A stretch of 43,343 nt of DNA from Setaria digitata (taxonomy: Eukaryota > Nematoda > Chromadorea > Rhabditida > Setariidae), in NCBI GenBank assembly GCA_003640385.1, contig RCAB01000508.1:1-43343 (forward strand), written 5' to 3'. Position numbers and translations under genes: made by a program. Under the pieces are notes generated by a model, which saw only the letters and a program-made list of their open reading frames with translations, made no database searches and was not told the origin of the DNA. The stretch's first letter is position 1, and every line of letters starts with the position of its first letter. Below, one piece after another: positions 21,681 to 35,700 of this stretch.

Positions 21681-24600
21681 AATTATCATACTAATTAATA
21701 ACTATTGATATTCTCATTACTGCTAACGTTAATAACAATTATTCATGATAATATTGATATAATAACAATATAAAATAATTAATAATTAGCAATTAATAAT
21801 AATAATAATAAAACAAGGATGACTAAGAATAGCGATAAAGTTGCAATATTTATAATCAATTACTATTATTTCTATTACTATTTACAAAAAAAATCGTAAT
21901 ATTAATTAGTAGTGGATTGATATTACAGCTGATCTTTTCACAGTGATAACATGTAGCTAAAAAATTCGCCGATAATAATATTATGGGGACAATTAATGAG
22001 AATATTTATAATATTTAAAATATATAATAACTATTATCTTATGCTTTATTTTAATAATTAATTACAGTATTAATAGCATGATTTGTTAAAGCCCATGTTA
22101 CTTATTATAATGCAGTTATTTCTAATTAAACTGTTGCTACTGTTATTGCTAGATGTTTCTCATTATAATAGCACTTTATAAAAATTGCACAATAGTGATA
22201 TTTCAAATGTTATTATCAGAAATAGTTATCAGTAATTAAATACACTATCGATAATATGAGCAATACTGGTGGTGCTAATTCTGCTTATGATAGCATAATA
22301 ATTAATAATTGCTTAATAGTAACAATGGAACTATCGGTTGTACTGTTGTTGTCAATTTTTGCAATTGCAATTATTGATATTTAGTTATATAATGGTGGTA
22401 TGATTAATATAGGAATAATAATAAAATTCACCTAAAAAATTTATATTTTTTTAATGGTAAATGAAAGTGGTGTTTTTTTTTCCTTTTTTTTTTTTTTTTT
22501 TTTCATTACAACAGTCTAAAAATATGACTTTACCGTTGCTCAGTATGACAAAATGATAATTTGATGAACAGTTAATTTATAAAGTATATGTGTTTTTTTT
22601 TTTTAATTGAATAAATATTTATAAAAAATAAAATTAACATTTGCTAATGAATTTGATCATTATTGTTATGATTTCATTTTGACTAATATCTTTATGATTT
22701 ACAACAGCAGCTCACTTATTTTTAGTTATAATGATTATTTACTTTTATTACAATTTTTTTTTTTTCTTTTTAATCATACATAGAAACCATCTTTCCGCAA
22801 AATGCAAAATTTATTATAATAGAAATTTTTATCCGTAGTTTCCAGTATTGACATGTGGATTATTTCCTTTCTTTTTTTTTTTATGTGTATTACAGATGAA
22901 ATATTTGCATGGCAATATGAAAATTCGTTTCTTCTTTTTTTTTTTTTTTCTTTTTTTCAGAATAAATTTAAATTGAAAATGCAGTTGATGATTAAGTTGC
23001 TAATTAATTCCTCATTCTAATCAGCCGTTTTGAATGAAAAAAAAAAAAAGAGAAAAAGAGAAAAAAAACGACCATTGCATTTAAATTTTGTTTTCTGACT
23101 TCGCTTTTTCCCACTTCTATGTGTTTATTTAAATTTCGTAAAACTTGTTTATTTGAATTTGATATTCACCCATTCAAACTTGTTTTAATATTTGTTTCTT
23201 TTCAGATTGCACGATAAAATATGTGATTCCAACAGAATTGTTTTCATTTTATTATTATTATTGTTGATGCGTACCATTATCGTTATAATTATCAATATCA
23301 TCATTATTGGTATTGCTATTACTGTAACTGTTATTAGTGTTTTTACTGCTTCTATTACTATTATTGTTTAAACCTATTGTTATAATTAGGAGGATGAAGA
23401 TTTAACATACTTAATTAAATTTTTTTTTTTTTTTTGTTTAAAAGTTAAAGCACACAAATCTTTTCATAAATAAGTGAATATTTCAGTTTCAAGCCAATTT
23501 TTTCTTTCAATTTTTAAAATAAGATATACAAATTTTGCATCATTAATTTTTTTTCCTTTTTTTTTATATATATCAAGAAAACAACATCTTCAGCAGTAAT
23601 ATTTCGATCTTATTCACTCCAATTTTTCCTTAATTCTCATTCACCAAATCTCAGTTCTTTTCATTCGGGACAAGAATCATTTTAATTTAATTACCAATAG
23701 GAATATTAGTAAACAAATATTTAGCAAATACTTTGGATCATTTGTAATTGCAGTGAATCAGTGCAAAATAATCCTGCAATTTATCAGTTAACCTAATCGA
23801 TTGATCAGCGATTTATTTTGGAACAATTTTAACAACTAATGATGTAATGCAACGTTACATTATGTAATTCCGTAAAACATCTATTGTTTTTTTTTTTTTC
23901 TTCTTTTTGTTTATATCATTGAGTGACAAGAATTTCGTACTGATTAATGTGATAATTGCAAGAGTTAATAAGAGGTTGGTAAAGGCGTAATCTGTATTTC
24001 GTTATCAGTTCTAAAGCGTGGAACACTGATAACAAATCTATTCCTCTTTTCATCGATTTAATCATCTTTCTTTTGTCATACTTTGTATTTGGGATTTTTT
24101 TTTTTTTGGAAGTATATTTGGCCCGAACAAATATATCAAATTATCAGCACTCATCTATTATTTTGATATAATGCTTATGGGCAGCAATCGATTCATTAAA
24201 TAATGTTTTTCTTTAAATGCTAGATTAAGCATTATATATAGTCAATTATGATTAATTATTAATTTGTTAGATAAAAACGAAAAATTGAGCATACATTTTT
24301 TTTTTTCAAATTAGTTTTGCTCATGGAAAAAACAACCTGTCACATATGTGAACTTAAATAAAATTGCAATAAACGATTATTAAAAAAAACAAGGAAGAAA
24401 GGAAGGAGCAAATAACAATTAAGCATTTTCATTTTGCTCATTAAAAAAAAAAAAATCGGTGAAGATTGCAGATAGTAATTAATTACAAATGAAATAACAA
24501 TTATAAGTAACGATATGAAAGCTTTCAAAGAAAAGAAAAAAAAAGTTATACAGACGCAATAACAAGGATAATATTTATGATGATTATGATTATGATTACA

Positions 24601-24950
24601 TTAGAAATAATAATATGTTATCGGAAAGAAATAAAGTTTTTTTTTTTTTTGCAGAAAAAAATTTTCAAATTAAATTGTTCAAACGATTTATTATTCTAAT
24701 ATTATTGCTATTTATTTAGAGAATTTCAACTTTACACTGAACAAAGTTTTATAAAAATTATTTTCATCGTTTTCTTTTTTTTTCTTGCCTCACGTTTATT
24801 TATTCATTTGGTGAGAAACGGTTGTTATCAGTTATAATTCAAATATGAAATTTTTAAAAATACAATTTCATGGTCGACGTTTTTGTTTTTTTCTTTTCTT
24901 TTTTCTTTTTCTTTTTTTTTCTTTTTTTTTTTGAGTGTTATTTTTAATCA
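21681..24950. other. Intergenic, no gene seen
   Basis: Degenerate ATT/TAA sequence and long T runs (near 22465-22503, 22929-22957). A second decayed period-3 tract (ATT, GTT, ATC, ACT) lies at about 23255-23370. Open stretches here are Phe/Lys homopolymer artefacts. Confidence 0.5.
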
Positions 24951-25395
24951 AACATTAAATTATCACTTTTTTCTTCATTTTTTCCTTTTCTTTTTTGTAC
25001 TTATCAACATATTCATTTATCATTTGTCGTCTGCTTTTCTGAAATTTTTATTAGCAGTTTATTAAATTATTACTTTTCTTTGTTTTTTTTTTTTTTTACC
25101 ACTATGAACATATTTAATTATCATTCCTCTTTTTCCCATTATTACAAATGTGTTAAATTATCACTATTTCTCTTCATTGTTTTCAATTATTATCACTTTT
25201 CAATTCTAATGGTTATGTACTAATTTTTCTTTTTTTTTTCCTTTTGATTTAATAATATCACTGTATTTCTTTTTATCATTATCAATATATTTAATCATCA
25301 GCATCCTTTTTTTTAATTATCGTTAGAATATATTAAATTATCATTCTTCCACTTTTTTTTTTCTTAATTCCAGCAAATTATCATTGATTTTTTTT
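24950..25395. repeat. Diverged tandem array with TTAAATTATCA cores
   Basis: The word (T)AAATTATCA or a close variant recurs at least six times, each followed by a T/C-rich spacer and often by an ACATATT- or AATATATT-like word, at irregular spacings of about 40-90 bases. This looks like an old, indel-ridden tandem repeat. Confidence 0.5.
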
Positions 25396-26686
25396 CTTGT
25401 TTTTAACTGAATAACTTAGATTTCAACAGTACTACTTTTTTTTTTTCTTTGCAAAAAGTTGGTGATAAGATTTGAAAAGAACAACAGAAAACAATAATTT
25501 ATCAATTATAATTGTAAAATTTCAGCAAACATTCGGCTATTTTATGACCTTCACATGATGAGGGAAGCATTTATGAATTATTTGATAAAAAAAAAAAAAA
25601 AGAATGAAAATAAAATTATGAAAACGAGTTCTTTTCTTCCTTTTTTTTTGTTTTTTTTNAGAGGGAAGAAAGTTTAATAGAACTTTATATGTTTGAATGG
25701 AAGTTGTCAGGTTGAGGAGGAGTGGAGAAATTACTGACGAGGTGATGAAACGAAAGAAGGCGAAAAATTGTTGGTGAAAAACGTTTAACGAAATGTTCGG
25801 AATTTTTTTTTTTAAATTTTGTTGCATTTTTTTCCTCTTTTTCAATGTTTTATCATTTCTGATTATTTTAATTAATTAAATAAAAAGTTAACAAGAAATA
25901 AAAAAGGAAGAACAAAAAGACAATAAAATGAGAGAGAGAGAGAGAGAGGGAAGAAAAAAAAAAACAAAAAAACTGAAAGATTAAAAAATTTCCTTGCAAT
26001 GGTTTTTTTTTTTTTTTCATTTATTAATTTTAAGATATTTTTTAAAAATGAGAAAAAAAAAAAGCGAAGAAGAAATAATTTATTGCTATAATTTTGAATG
26101 CCAAATGTGTAGCAAAAATATTTTTAGCAAAGCGTTCAAATTTTAATTCGATAAATTTTTAAATATATCAAATTTTTTTGATATTTTTCTATTCCTTCTT
26201 CATCTTTTTCATCATCATTATTGTCATCACTGAGCTTATCTTCTTCGTCTGTTTCTTTAGTACTTTCTTTCTTCACTCACAATATGATTGGTTAACTTGA
26301 TGAACTAGTCATTATTTAAAAGAAAAATTTAAAAAAAAAAAAAAGGAAAGTTTAAAAAAAAAAAAAAAAGGAAGGAAAATGGACTGAAAAGTACTGTATA
26401 AGTTAGAGATTCTCATTGCATCATCATCATCACCTACAAACACCACACATTTCCTTGTCATTCTTATTTTGATTATTTAATTTCTTATTTTTCTTTCGTT
26501 TCAATTTATTTGTATTAATTAAAAAAAGAAACAGATACTTTTCATTGTTGGTTTTACTAGTGAAACCTTTCTTTTTTTCCTTTTTTTCGTCTTTTAAATG
26601 AGTTTTTCATTTTTCTTCTCGTTTTTTCTTCTTTTTAATTCATATATTTTCAATAATTGAAAATTTCTTTTTCGTCCTTTTTTCTT
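25396..26686. other. Upstream flank of the P-type ATPase gene
   Basis: No coding signal. It contains an (AG)n run at about 25930-25949 and many A and T runs. Any promoter must lie here or farther left, but I can point to no specific element. Confidence 0.5.
25659..25659. other. Ambiguous base N
   Basis: One N inside a T run, probably a homopolymer or contig-join problem. It does not touch a called exon. Confidence 0.9.
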
Positions 26687-26700
26687 TTTTTTTTTTTCAG
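26687..26700 (+). promoter_or_regulatory. Strong splice acceptor before the ATPase start codon
   Basis: A run of T followed by CAG ends 59 bases before the ATG at 26760. It is either a spliced-leader acceptor or the 3' end of a 5' UTR intron, and it supports the chosen start. Confidence 0.6.
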
Positions 26701-26759
26701 ATATTTTTAAATTAATTTAATCAGTGCTGGAATAGAATACAAAAAAAAAAGCCTCGAAA

Positions 26760-29700
26760 ATGGGTAAATCGAAGAAAATAGAAACGATTGATGTTTCATT
26801 ACGAGTGCATAATCATCTTCTGAAAGTATAATTTTTAACTTTCGTCCTGATTTTTTCATTCTAAATAGTTTAACTGAAATTTATGTTAATCAGTATTTTA
26901 TTAATTACCATTCATTATTTAAGACAAGCTGCCTTATTTTTTGTTGATCATATATTTTTTAATTTTTCATCGCAAAATTTTATGGCTTTTTTTGAACTTA
27001 GTTTCCTGCTTGTTATATTCTTAGCAAATAAAATTTTAATATTTGTGTTATTTTAGATGATTAGATTATATTTTTCTTTCCATTTTCTTCCTGAATTTTT
27101 ATTTTCCCCTAAAATTTTTAGAATTAGAGAATTTTTCTTTTTTTTTTTTTTAGCAAATTTAATAATTTTATTTCATTTGCTAAAAAAAACTGAAAGTATA
27201 GCACTGCTATTAATTAAAGGAACTTGAATTAGAATGCAACTTTTTTGAACATACGCTAACATTGGAGCAACTCAGTGATCTTTATCCATTATCGCGAATA
27301 AACTTGGAACATCCAGAGAATAGCAAGGGTCTAAATAAGGTCTGTTTTCTCTTATTAAATGCTTTTCAGGAAAAAAAAAAGAGGAAAGTTGTTAATCAAT
27401 TTCCAGAAAAAAAAAAAAAAAAAGAAAACAATGTCATCAAAATATGCCTTCTATTTTTAGTAACAATTCTTATCAATCTATTAATTTGGCAATTTGGCTG
27501 TTTTTATTTAAATTTAAATAATAACTAATAATGGTAACATAAAAATAATCAATCTCATCTTTTTTTTTTTTTAATCTTTCCTCTTATTTTATCAAGTTTA
27601 ATCATTCTAGCAATTAAATTTTTAATATTTATGATCTGAATATTTCTCATAAACAATAAATAAACTCCTTTTAAAATTTTGCAATTCGAAATGCAAAAAA
27701 AAAAAAAAAAGAAAAAAAAAAAAAAGCAAACAATTCTGACTTCTTTCATTTTCTTTTTTTCGTTTTTTTTTTTTTTTTTGATAGGATGAAGCAGCAAGTC
27801 GATTAGCTATCGATGGACGTAATGTAATATTTGCGGTAACCGGTCGAGCGGCCAAGAAATTATTCCTGAAACAATTCTCGCATACATTTCGTTTGATGTT
27901 ATTAACCGCTTCATTAACATGCTTTATCATTTATGCATTGGATACAACACGTTTTATTGAAATTTACCTAGCAATCACTCTCATTATTATCTTTTTCATT
28001 TTATGCGGTGTAAGCTATTGGCAGGAACATCGTGCTAAAAAGGTATCTTTTTTTTTTTTTTTTTTTAAAGAATTAAAAAAAAAAAATCCACTAATGAATT
28101 GAAAAATTTTCAGAAAAACTATCAAGTTAAAATTTTATAGTTTATAAGTTTAGTTTTGAAGTTTTTTTGTTTTTTGATATATTAAAATATAACTTTTAAT
28201 AATTTTTTTTTTTTTAAGGGAAAATTTTTCCATGTGCAAATTTATGTGTTTGAAATAAGTAGCTTTATATTGAATGCTTTCTTTGTTTTTGATTATTTTG
28301 TTCAAACACCAACTTTTAACAATGATATTTTGAACATTTTGCATAAACAATTTAGACTTGCAGAGAAAAATTTGCAATCAAATTTGATCAAGCTACAGGA
28401 GGAATGTAAAATTTTTGGAAATTCTAAATAAGTCTTACTTATAAAGCAGTAGTTTTTTTTTTTTTTTTTGTTTTAATTTTTACATAAACTTTTTGCTTTT
28501 GATATCATTATACATTATTTGGACTTAAACTTGCCGAAGTATTTCAGTTCATTTATAATGTCTGTCAAATAAATTTGTTAATTCCGAAAATATGAATCAA
28601 ACACGATAGATATGCAAAAAAATTTTTTACACACAGACATAAACTATTCAAAATTTTGAAATAATTTTACTTTCTAGCTTTAATTTTTTGCTCACAGATA
28701 ACAGATTTAAAAATTGCCAGATGACTGATTGTAAATTTTAAATATTCAAAGTATTGTTGAAAATTTTATCTGAAGGTTTAAAAACAAAGCGCTCGAAATA
28801 AAACTAATAAAACTACTTATCTTTTTTTTTTTTTTTGACTTTAGATATTCATAAATTTTATCGAGTAATAGATCAGCTCGATTAAACAAAAAAAAAAAAA
28901 AATGTACTTGTTGTGTTTTCATTATTTAATAAAACTTTTTTATCTTAGCTAATTAGAGTAAATTTTGCGAAATTAGCACATTGAGAAATTTAAATTTATC
29001 ATAAAATTTTTACTGAGAAATTTAAATTTATCATAAAATTTTTACAAGTTTTATAAAATTTCTCATTCTAGCATAATATATTTAGTGCGAAAATTTTGAT
29101 CATAATAATTAAACTATGATATATAGTACAAATTAATTTCTATAATAATAAGAAAATAAAAAAAAAATTTTTTTTAAAATAATACTGATTGATATTATCA
29201 AAGACAAAATTTTTCGAATTTTCAATTCAAATTTAAAAATTATTTTAGAATATGCAAGGTTTTCAATCAATGCTACCAGCATTTTGCTATGTTATACGAG
29301 CTACCGAACGAATACGCATCAATGCTGCTGATGTTGTTATTGGTGACATTGTTTATCTCTGGTACTTAAATTAATCACTGCTAATTTTAGAATTGTAATA
29401 ATTGAAGCCGTGAGAGTGATCAGCTGATTTTGAATTAATTATGGCTAATTTTGAGATTATTCAGTTTTAGAAATTGCAACTTCAAAAAAAAAAAAAAGAA
29501 AACGAAAGAAAGCCTTAAAAAATTTTTAGCAATTTTAAGAAAAAAAGCAATATTACTCTGTAAGAATATACTAATTAATTTTACTAATGGCAATAATACT
29601 GTTATTAAGCAGTGACACTTCAGTTTTTAATTTCAACAAAAAAAATTTGCCAAAAAAGATGAAATGATCAAATTATAGGCAACAGTGATTTAATAAGGTG

Positions 29701-32700
29701 GCATTAATTAAGTTATATTTCGGTATAAAAAAAAAAAAAGAAAAGAAAAAGAAAAAAAAGCTTAGTCAACCAAAAAAAAAGCACGAAAAGATCAGAGGAT
29801 GAACAAAAATGGAACATAAGAGATAAATGATAAAAATATTGATAACAGATGCAAGCAATAGTAGTCATTAGAAAGTAAACATTTTAAAGTTTCAAGCAAA
29901 TTCTAATCATACGAATTCAAAATTTTACGCAGGTTAAATTGTAGCGATAAAATTAGTAATAAAGATAAGCAGTTTAATGTTTAAATCTTGTCTAATAGTG
30001 CTCACCTCAGCAAACTAACACATCTTTTAATATTTTCTTTTTTCTTTCAGATCCTTAAGCTAAGTTCATTTATTTCTACTATTAAAGCAATATTGCTTTG
30101 TAAGAATATACTAATTAATTTTGCTAGTTGCATAAATATGATATATTTCTATTATGAATATCATTAATTATCACATAAATTATTATAAATTGGAAGTTTT
30201 CAGTCCTGGAATTCGTGTGCCAGCCGATTTACGATTAATTTATACGGATGAATTAAAATTGGATACATCGTGGATAACAGGTGAACTGCAACCGCTTGAT
30301 TTTTCGGATATGACAGTGCCAAAAAATGTTACGGCATTAGGAGCACAAAATATTGCACTGAAAGGTTGTTTATGTACCAATGGTACCGGATTTGGTGTAG
30401 CTATTAGAACCGGAAATAGAACAGTACGTTTTCTTGTTTCTTTTTTCCTGCCGAACAAATTTTATGATTAAAATTTATAGATATGAAAGAAAAGAAGCAA
30501 TAACATGAAAAAGATACTTGTGATATACTTCATTTACGCATAATCTGATTTAATATATTTCACTTACGCGTACTTCATTCACGTATAATCCTATTTAAAT
30601 ACAATGCACTTATGTATATTTCATTCACGTACAATTTAATTTAATTCACTGATGGATATTTTATCTACGTATGTTTTTATTTAAGCACGTATTTTAGTGA
30701 AACATATTTTATAGTGCATTTATTCCATAAAAATTTCCACGACAAATGAATTTCTTCACAAAATGCATCATATTTCGCTTGAATTAGTATTGTCATTAAC
30801 TATTGATTAGCAATCACTAGATAATAGTAATTCAGAAAAAAAAAAAAAAAGAAATCAGTAATTTCCTCAAAAAATAAATGAAAAAATAGTAATAAAAAAA
30901 GAGAAAAAGAAATGAAGAAAGATCAAAAATTATTAATTATTTTTAGAAAGGTGGAAAAAAAATAATCACGAAAAAATTTATAAATGGTTTTTTTTTTCTT
31001 TTGTATTATGAAAACAAAATACGGATAAATTAATAAATTTATTAGTCACTACTAATTTATTAACTCTTTTTTTTTTTCTTTAGGTAATTGGCAAAATTGT
31101 ACGAATGACAAGTAAGGAAAAAGGTGTACCAACACGCTTAGAATTGGAACATAAACGTTTTGTTAATTTTATTACAACATTAGCAATAACAATGGCAACA
31201 ATAACATTTCTTATTGGCTTACTACTTGCAAATTTTCAACAAATTATAAATACATTTGTAAATGGTTTCCTTGTTATCATTATTGCTAATATTCCACAAG
31301 GTATGAAAATTTTATCATTTTCAACTTTCATTTTACTTCCATAAACTATATATATTTGTTTCGAATTAGTTTCGTTCAAAAATTTAAGCTAAGCTATCCA
31401 CGCTCACTGTATAGCAAACATAAATATATTTGTTTTCAATTAGATTATTTTGAGAATGCAAGCTAATCTATGCTTTTCATATAACATTTATATATATATA
31501 TATATTTTAAATTTAATGGTTCAAAATTTTGAGTTCAATCATTTCTGCTTTCTATACAGTGTGAAAAAAAACAAAAAAAGCATATTTTTCAGTTAAAACT
31601 AAAAATTTAGACTAAACTGTCTAAATGGCAAACAAAATTATGAGCGTTTGTCTAACTGAAATGTGAAAAAAAAAAATGAATTGCACAAGTTATTTAATTG
31701 TAACAAAAAAAAAAATAATTTTTTTTCCAAATTAAATTAAATTCTAAATTGCTACTGCTAATTTAGTNGAAAAAAAAAAATGAATTGCATAAGTTATTTA
31801 ATTGTAACAAAAAAAATAATAATTTTTTTTCCAAATTAAATTAAATTCTAAATTGCTACTGCTAATTTAGTGAGTAAATATTTACAAATATATGGAGAAT
31901 TGTGCAGAACAAGCTAATAACATCAAAAGTAATTCGAAAAAATTTTTTTTACTTTAGTTCAGAAATTTTGGCCTTTTGTGTCTACAAATATTGCTTAGTT
32001 TAAATTTTCATCCAATAAAATGTGAAAAGATTAAGCTGAGCTACTTAGTTGATTAAAAGCTTGAGCAATAATTCTAATGCTAATGGTTTCATATTTATTT
32101 GATATTGACTATGTCATTTAGTTCATTACAACTTAACTTATTTATACGAGTAACGATTAACTTAACCAGTAGATCTGCATTAGTTTAGATTCTTTACATG
32201 ACTAATGATTAGCTAGATTTATTTATTTTTTGATAAAGTCATCTTAGTCTGCTATAAAGTGTAATTGTATGCCACTAATGTTGATAATCAATGTTAACAG
32301 TAGGAGATAATTATTAATTATGACTATAATTAATTTAATTAAGGTCTTCCAATTACGTTGGGTGCAGTATTGGCAATTGTTGCACGACGTTTAGCAAAGC
32401 AAAATATTTTCATGAAACGACTGGATGTTGTGGAAACGTTAGGTACAGCAACGGTAGTAATGTGTGATAAGACGGGTATTTTCACGTTAAATGATATTAC
32501 TGTTTCTGATTTGTGGTATCAGTTGCGTTATTTTAAAGGTTAGTGTTAAGTTGCTAATGCTTTTTAGTTTCTTATGCTAAAATTTGATAACGGGCTAAAG
32601 CTTTGATGCGCTTTTGTTAGCGTAAAATTTCACATTTTTTTTTTTAACTTGCTGTACCTGATAGTAGCGTAAAGGTTTAACGTAATTTTTGTAAAACGTA

Positions 32701-35700
32701 TAATCTTAAGGTATTTTTTTTATATCATAGAATACTATTTGATGATGGCGTAAAGTTTTAATGCTTTTTTTTATTGCTATTTTAATTCCAACCTATTTAA
32801 ATATTTGTAAAAGTATTTTCTTGAAGAAAAAGAGTTTTTTCTTTTCGTCTAATTCACAAATTTGTAGCAGTTTATATCTAACATTCACATATTTCTGCTA
32901 TAAATCTTTTAAATATGTTATTTTATTTGAAAGATTTTTTTTTTTTTTAAATTAAATATTAGTTTGGAAATGAGCAACTTTAATGTATTTGATTCTTTAT
33001 TAACTATTTATTTTCAATATTTAGCTTACAACGTATAAAAAAATTATGCTAATTTTACATGTTCTGTGACATTTCTCTTTTACATGTTCTGTGACAAATA
33101 TATATTTATATTTATAAATTAATTGATAATTTTACTTTGATTACTTATTTAATAAATAAAAACAACAAAAAAAAAAAAACTTCAAAATATTTAGGTACTG
33201 AAGAATTGAAATCAGAACGGAAGCAGATAACATCAGCCGAATTATCAACACCATTATCAGAGTGTAATAATGATAGCTTAGTGGCACTACTCACTGTAAT
33301 ATCAGTATGCAATAAGGCACATTTAGAACCAATGAATCCACGTGGTATTTACGCCTGGAATATGGTTAACAAACTTTCACGAGCAACTAATAATACACTT
33401 ACAATACAATCATTATTAGATGGGTATAATTTATAAAAAAAAAAAATTAATATCATTTTGTAAATTTTTTTTTTTTTTTTTATTACAATATGAAATTTGT
33501 TTCATTATAATTAACTTGAAGAGTTTTTGAATGGAATTTAGTTGAAATTTTTTTAGAAATATTATTCTTTTTTAAAGTGCTTTTTTTTTTTTTATTTTTG
33601 TTGGCAAATTCAATTGGAATTTATTATATTTATAATTTCATTTGTTGTATCTCATTTTTTTTTAAAACTAGCTTTTTTCTTTTTTCTTTTTGTTTTTTGT
33701 TATATCGCATTTTTTTTTTTTTTTCTAAATTTCTATATAGTAAGGAAAAATTTTTAGTGCTATAATTATTTTTTCTTTAAAATAATTTTGATAATTATGG
33801 ACAAAAGTTTTTTTCTCTTTTTTTTTTTTAGAAAGGTATCACACGGTAAAATATCGGATGCTGATGCTGAACGTACAGTTCGATCAGCATTTCATCATAA
33901 AATGATAACTGGAAGTGAAAATGAGGTTGCACTCCTGAAATATGTCGAAGAAGTAAGGTATATCTACTACCATTCCATGCGTAGCATTAATGTTCAATTA
34001 AACAAAACTTCTTTTTTTTTTTTTTTTTTTTTTTCTTTGAAAAGAAAATTAATTCTCTATTAACCATTCCTGAACGAAATGATTGAATTGATGATAAGTT
34101 GCAGCTTTTTATCTTGATGTTCCATAAATCGAACAGATGAATTTAGAAATTAGATTAAGTTAAATCACTTGAGAAAAAAAAAATCATATAGTGAGAATCG
34201 ATTTTTTTTTTTTTATCATAAATTTTACAGAATCATTTTTAGTTTTGTAATAGCTAACTCTTTACACTTCTAGAAATTCGATTCTTGAAAATTTGAAGAT
34301 TAGAAACAAAACTGGAAAAATTCTCATTTCCTATTCAACTCTTTTGTTACCAATTTTTCAATTAAACACTTTTTCATGTTCTGTTATCATATGAATTGAT
34401 GAAATAATAATTCAGAAGCAATTCTATACATATTTTTTTAACTTTTAAGAGGTGTGATAAATATTTTAGAAGTTTTTTTTTGTTATATTAATGATAATAA
34501 ATAATATAATAGATATTTATATTAAATGATTAAGATACTACGTTTGCTAGAAGTATCATTTTTTTTTTTTTTTTTTTTAAGAATTTCACAGTAGTATTTG
34601 AAAATTAAAATTATTCATCAGTTTTTTTCTCGTCTTCGCTTCCTTTTTTTTTTCTTTAATTTTAGATGACAAGTTGTGAAACTATTCGGAAAAACTATGA
34701 AATCGTCTTCGAAGTACCATTTAATAGACAAAGACGCTTTCAAATTGTGATCGTTCGTGAGCGACCCAAAATTGATTCCATAAATGATCATAGTACAACA
34801 AAGTACGTTAATTTAATTTTAAAATTTTTTTTCTCCTTCTAAAATTTTAGTTATTCAATGTGAAATTACTGTATGACAATTGTTGATGCGCTCTAGAAAA
34901 AAAAATATTTGGTCTAATTAGGGCTAATTACATTGCTAATAATCTAATATGAAAATAGAAAAGTTGGCTTTTTTTGGAATTTTGGGTAAAATTTTACAGT
35001 GTGAATTTTTATAACTATTAGAATTGAATTTGCAAAAAAATCAAAGAGAATATCTGATGCAGAAGAATGCAAATACCTAGAAATTTAAAAAGCATATTTT
35101 TAAAAAAATAAATAGGAAAAAGAAGTATGAGGAACGAAAAAACTTTCAGTTAAAGATTTCTTGGGAAAAGTAAAATTTTAAAGACATTTTTGAAAAAGCT
35201 AAATGATCAAATTTTTTAAATATACGAAAACATGCGGTAATATTCGCCAATATAGTAATTCAGGCTAATTATTTATTTAGATTAAAAAAAGGATGAAATT
35301 TATTTTACTTTTATGGAAACATATAGAAATGTTCATTATTGTAGTACTTTAAAATATTTATTAATTTGGACTACTAAAAAAGAAGAAAAAGCTATGTTTT
35401 TATTTATGACAATATATGAAAATATTCATTAATGTACTAATTAATTATTTATTTAGACTATATTTTCTTGTCAAAGGTGCGCCGGAAGAACTATTTGCGC
35501 ACAGCAAATTATTAGCAACCGAAGAAGGCCCTGTTAAAATATCCAATGATTTTATTGCTCATTTTTCTGCAAGTTTTCTTTTCCCTTTTTTCTCCTTCTT
35601 CTCTTTATCATCATTTTAATCCATTAACGCTATTATTTTCTCTTAAAAATTAAAAATATCGAAGATAAATGCATAATATTTATTCAAATTTGGGCACAAA

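Noticed and set aside
23255..23370. Period-3 signal suggesting coding sequence
   Set aside because: It is a decayed ATT-type triplet repeat with no splice sites or protein similarity.
30039..30050. Strong TTTTTTCTTTCAG acceptor in ATPase intron 4
   Set aside because: The sequence after it stops within a few codons in the needed phase; the acceptor at 30201-30203 gives the conserved exon.
33951..33958. Alternative donor GTATAT after GTAAG at the end of ATPase exon 9
   Set aside because: The donor GTAAGG at 33953 keeps phase with exon 10; the later one does not.
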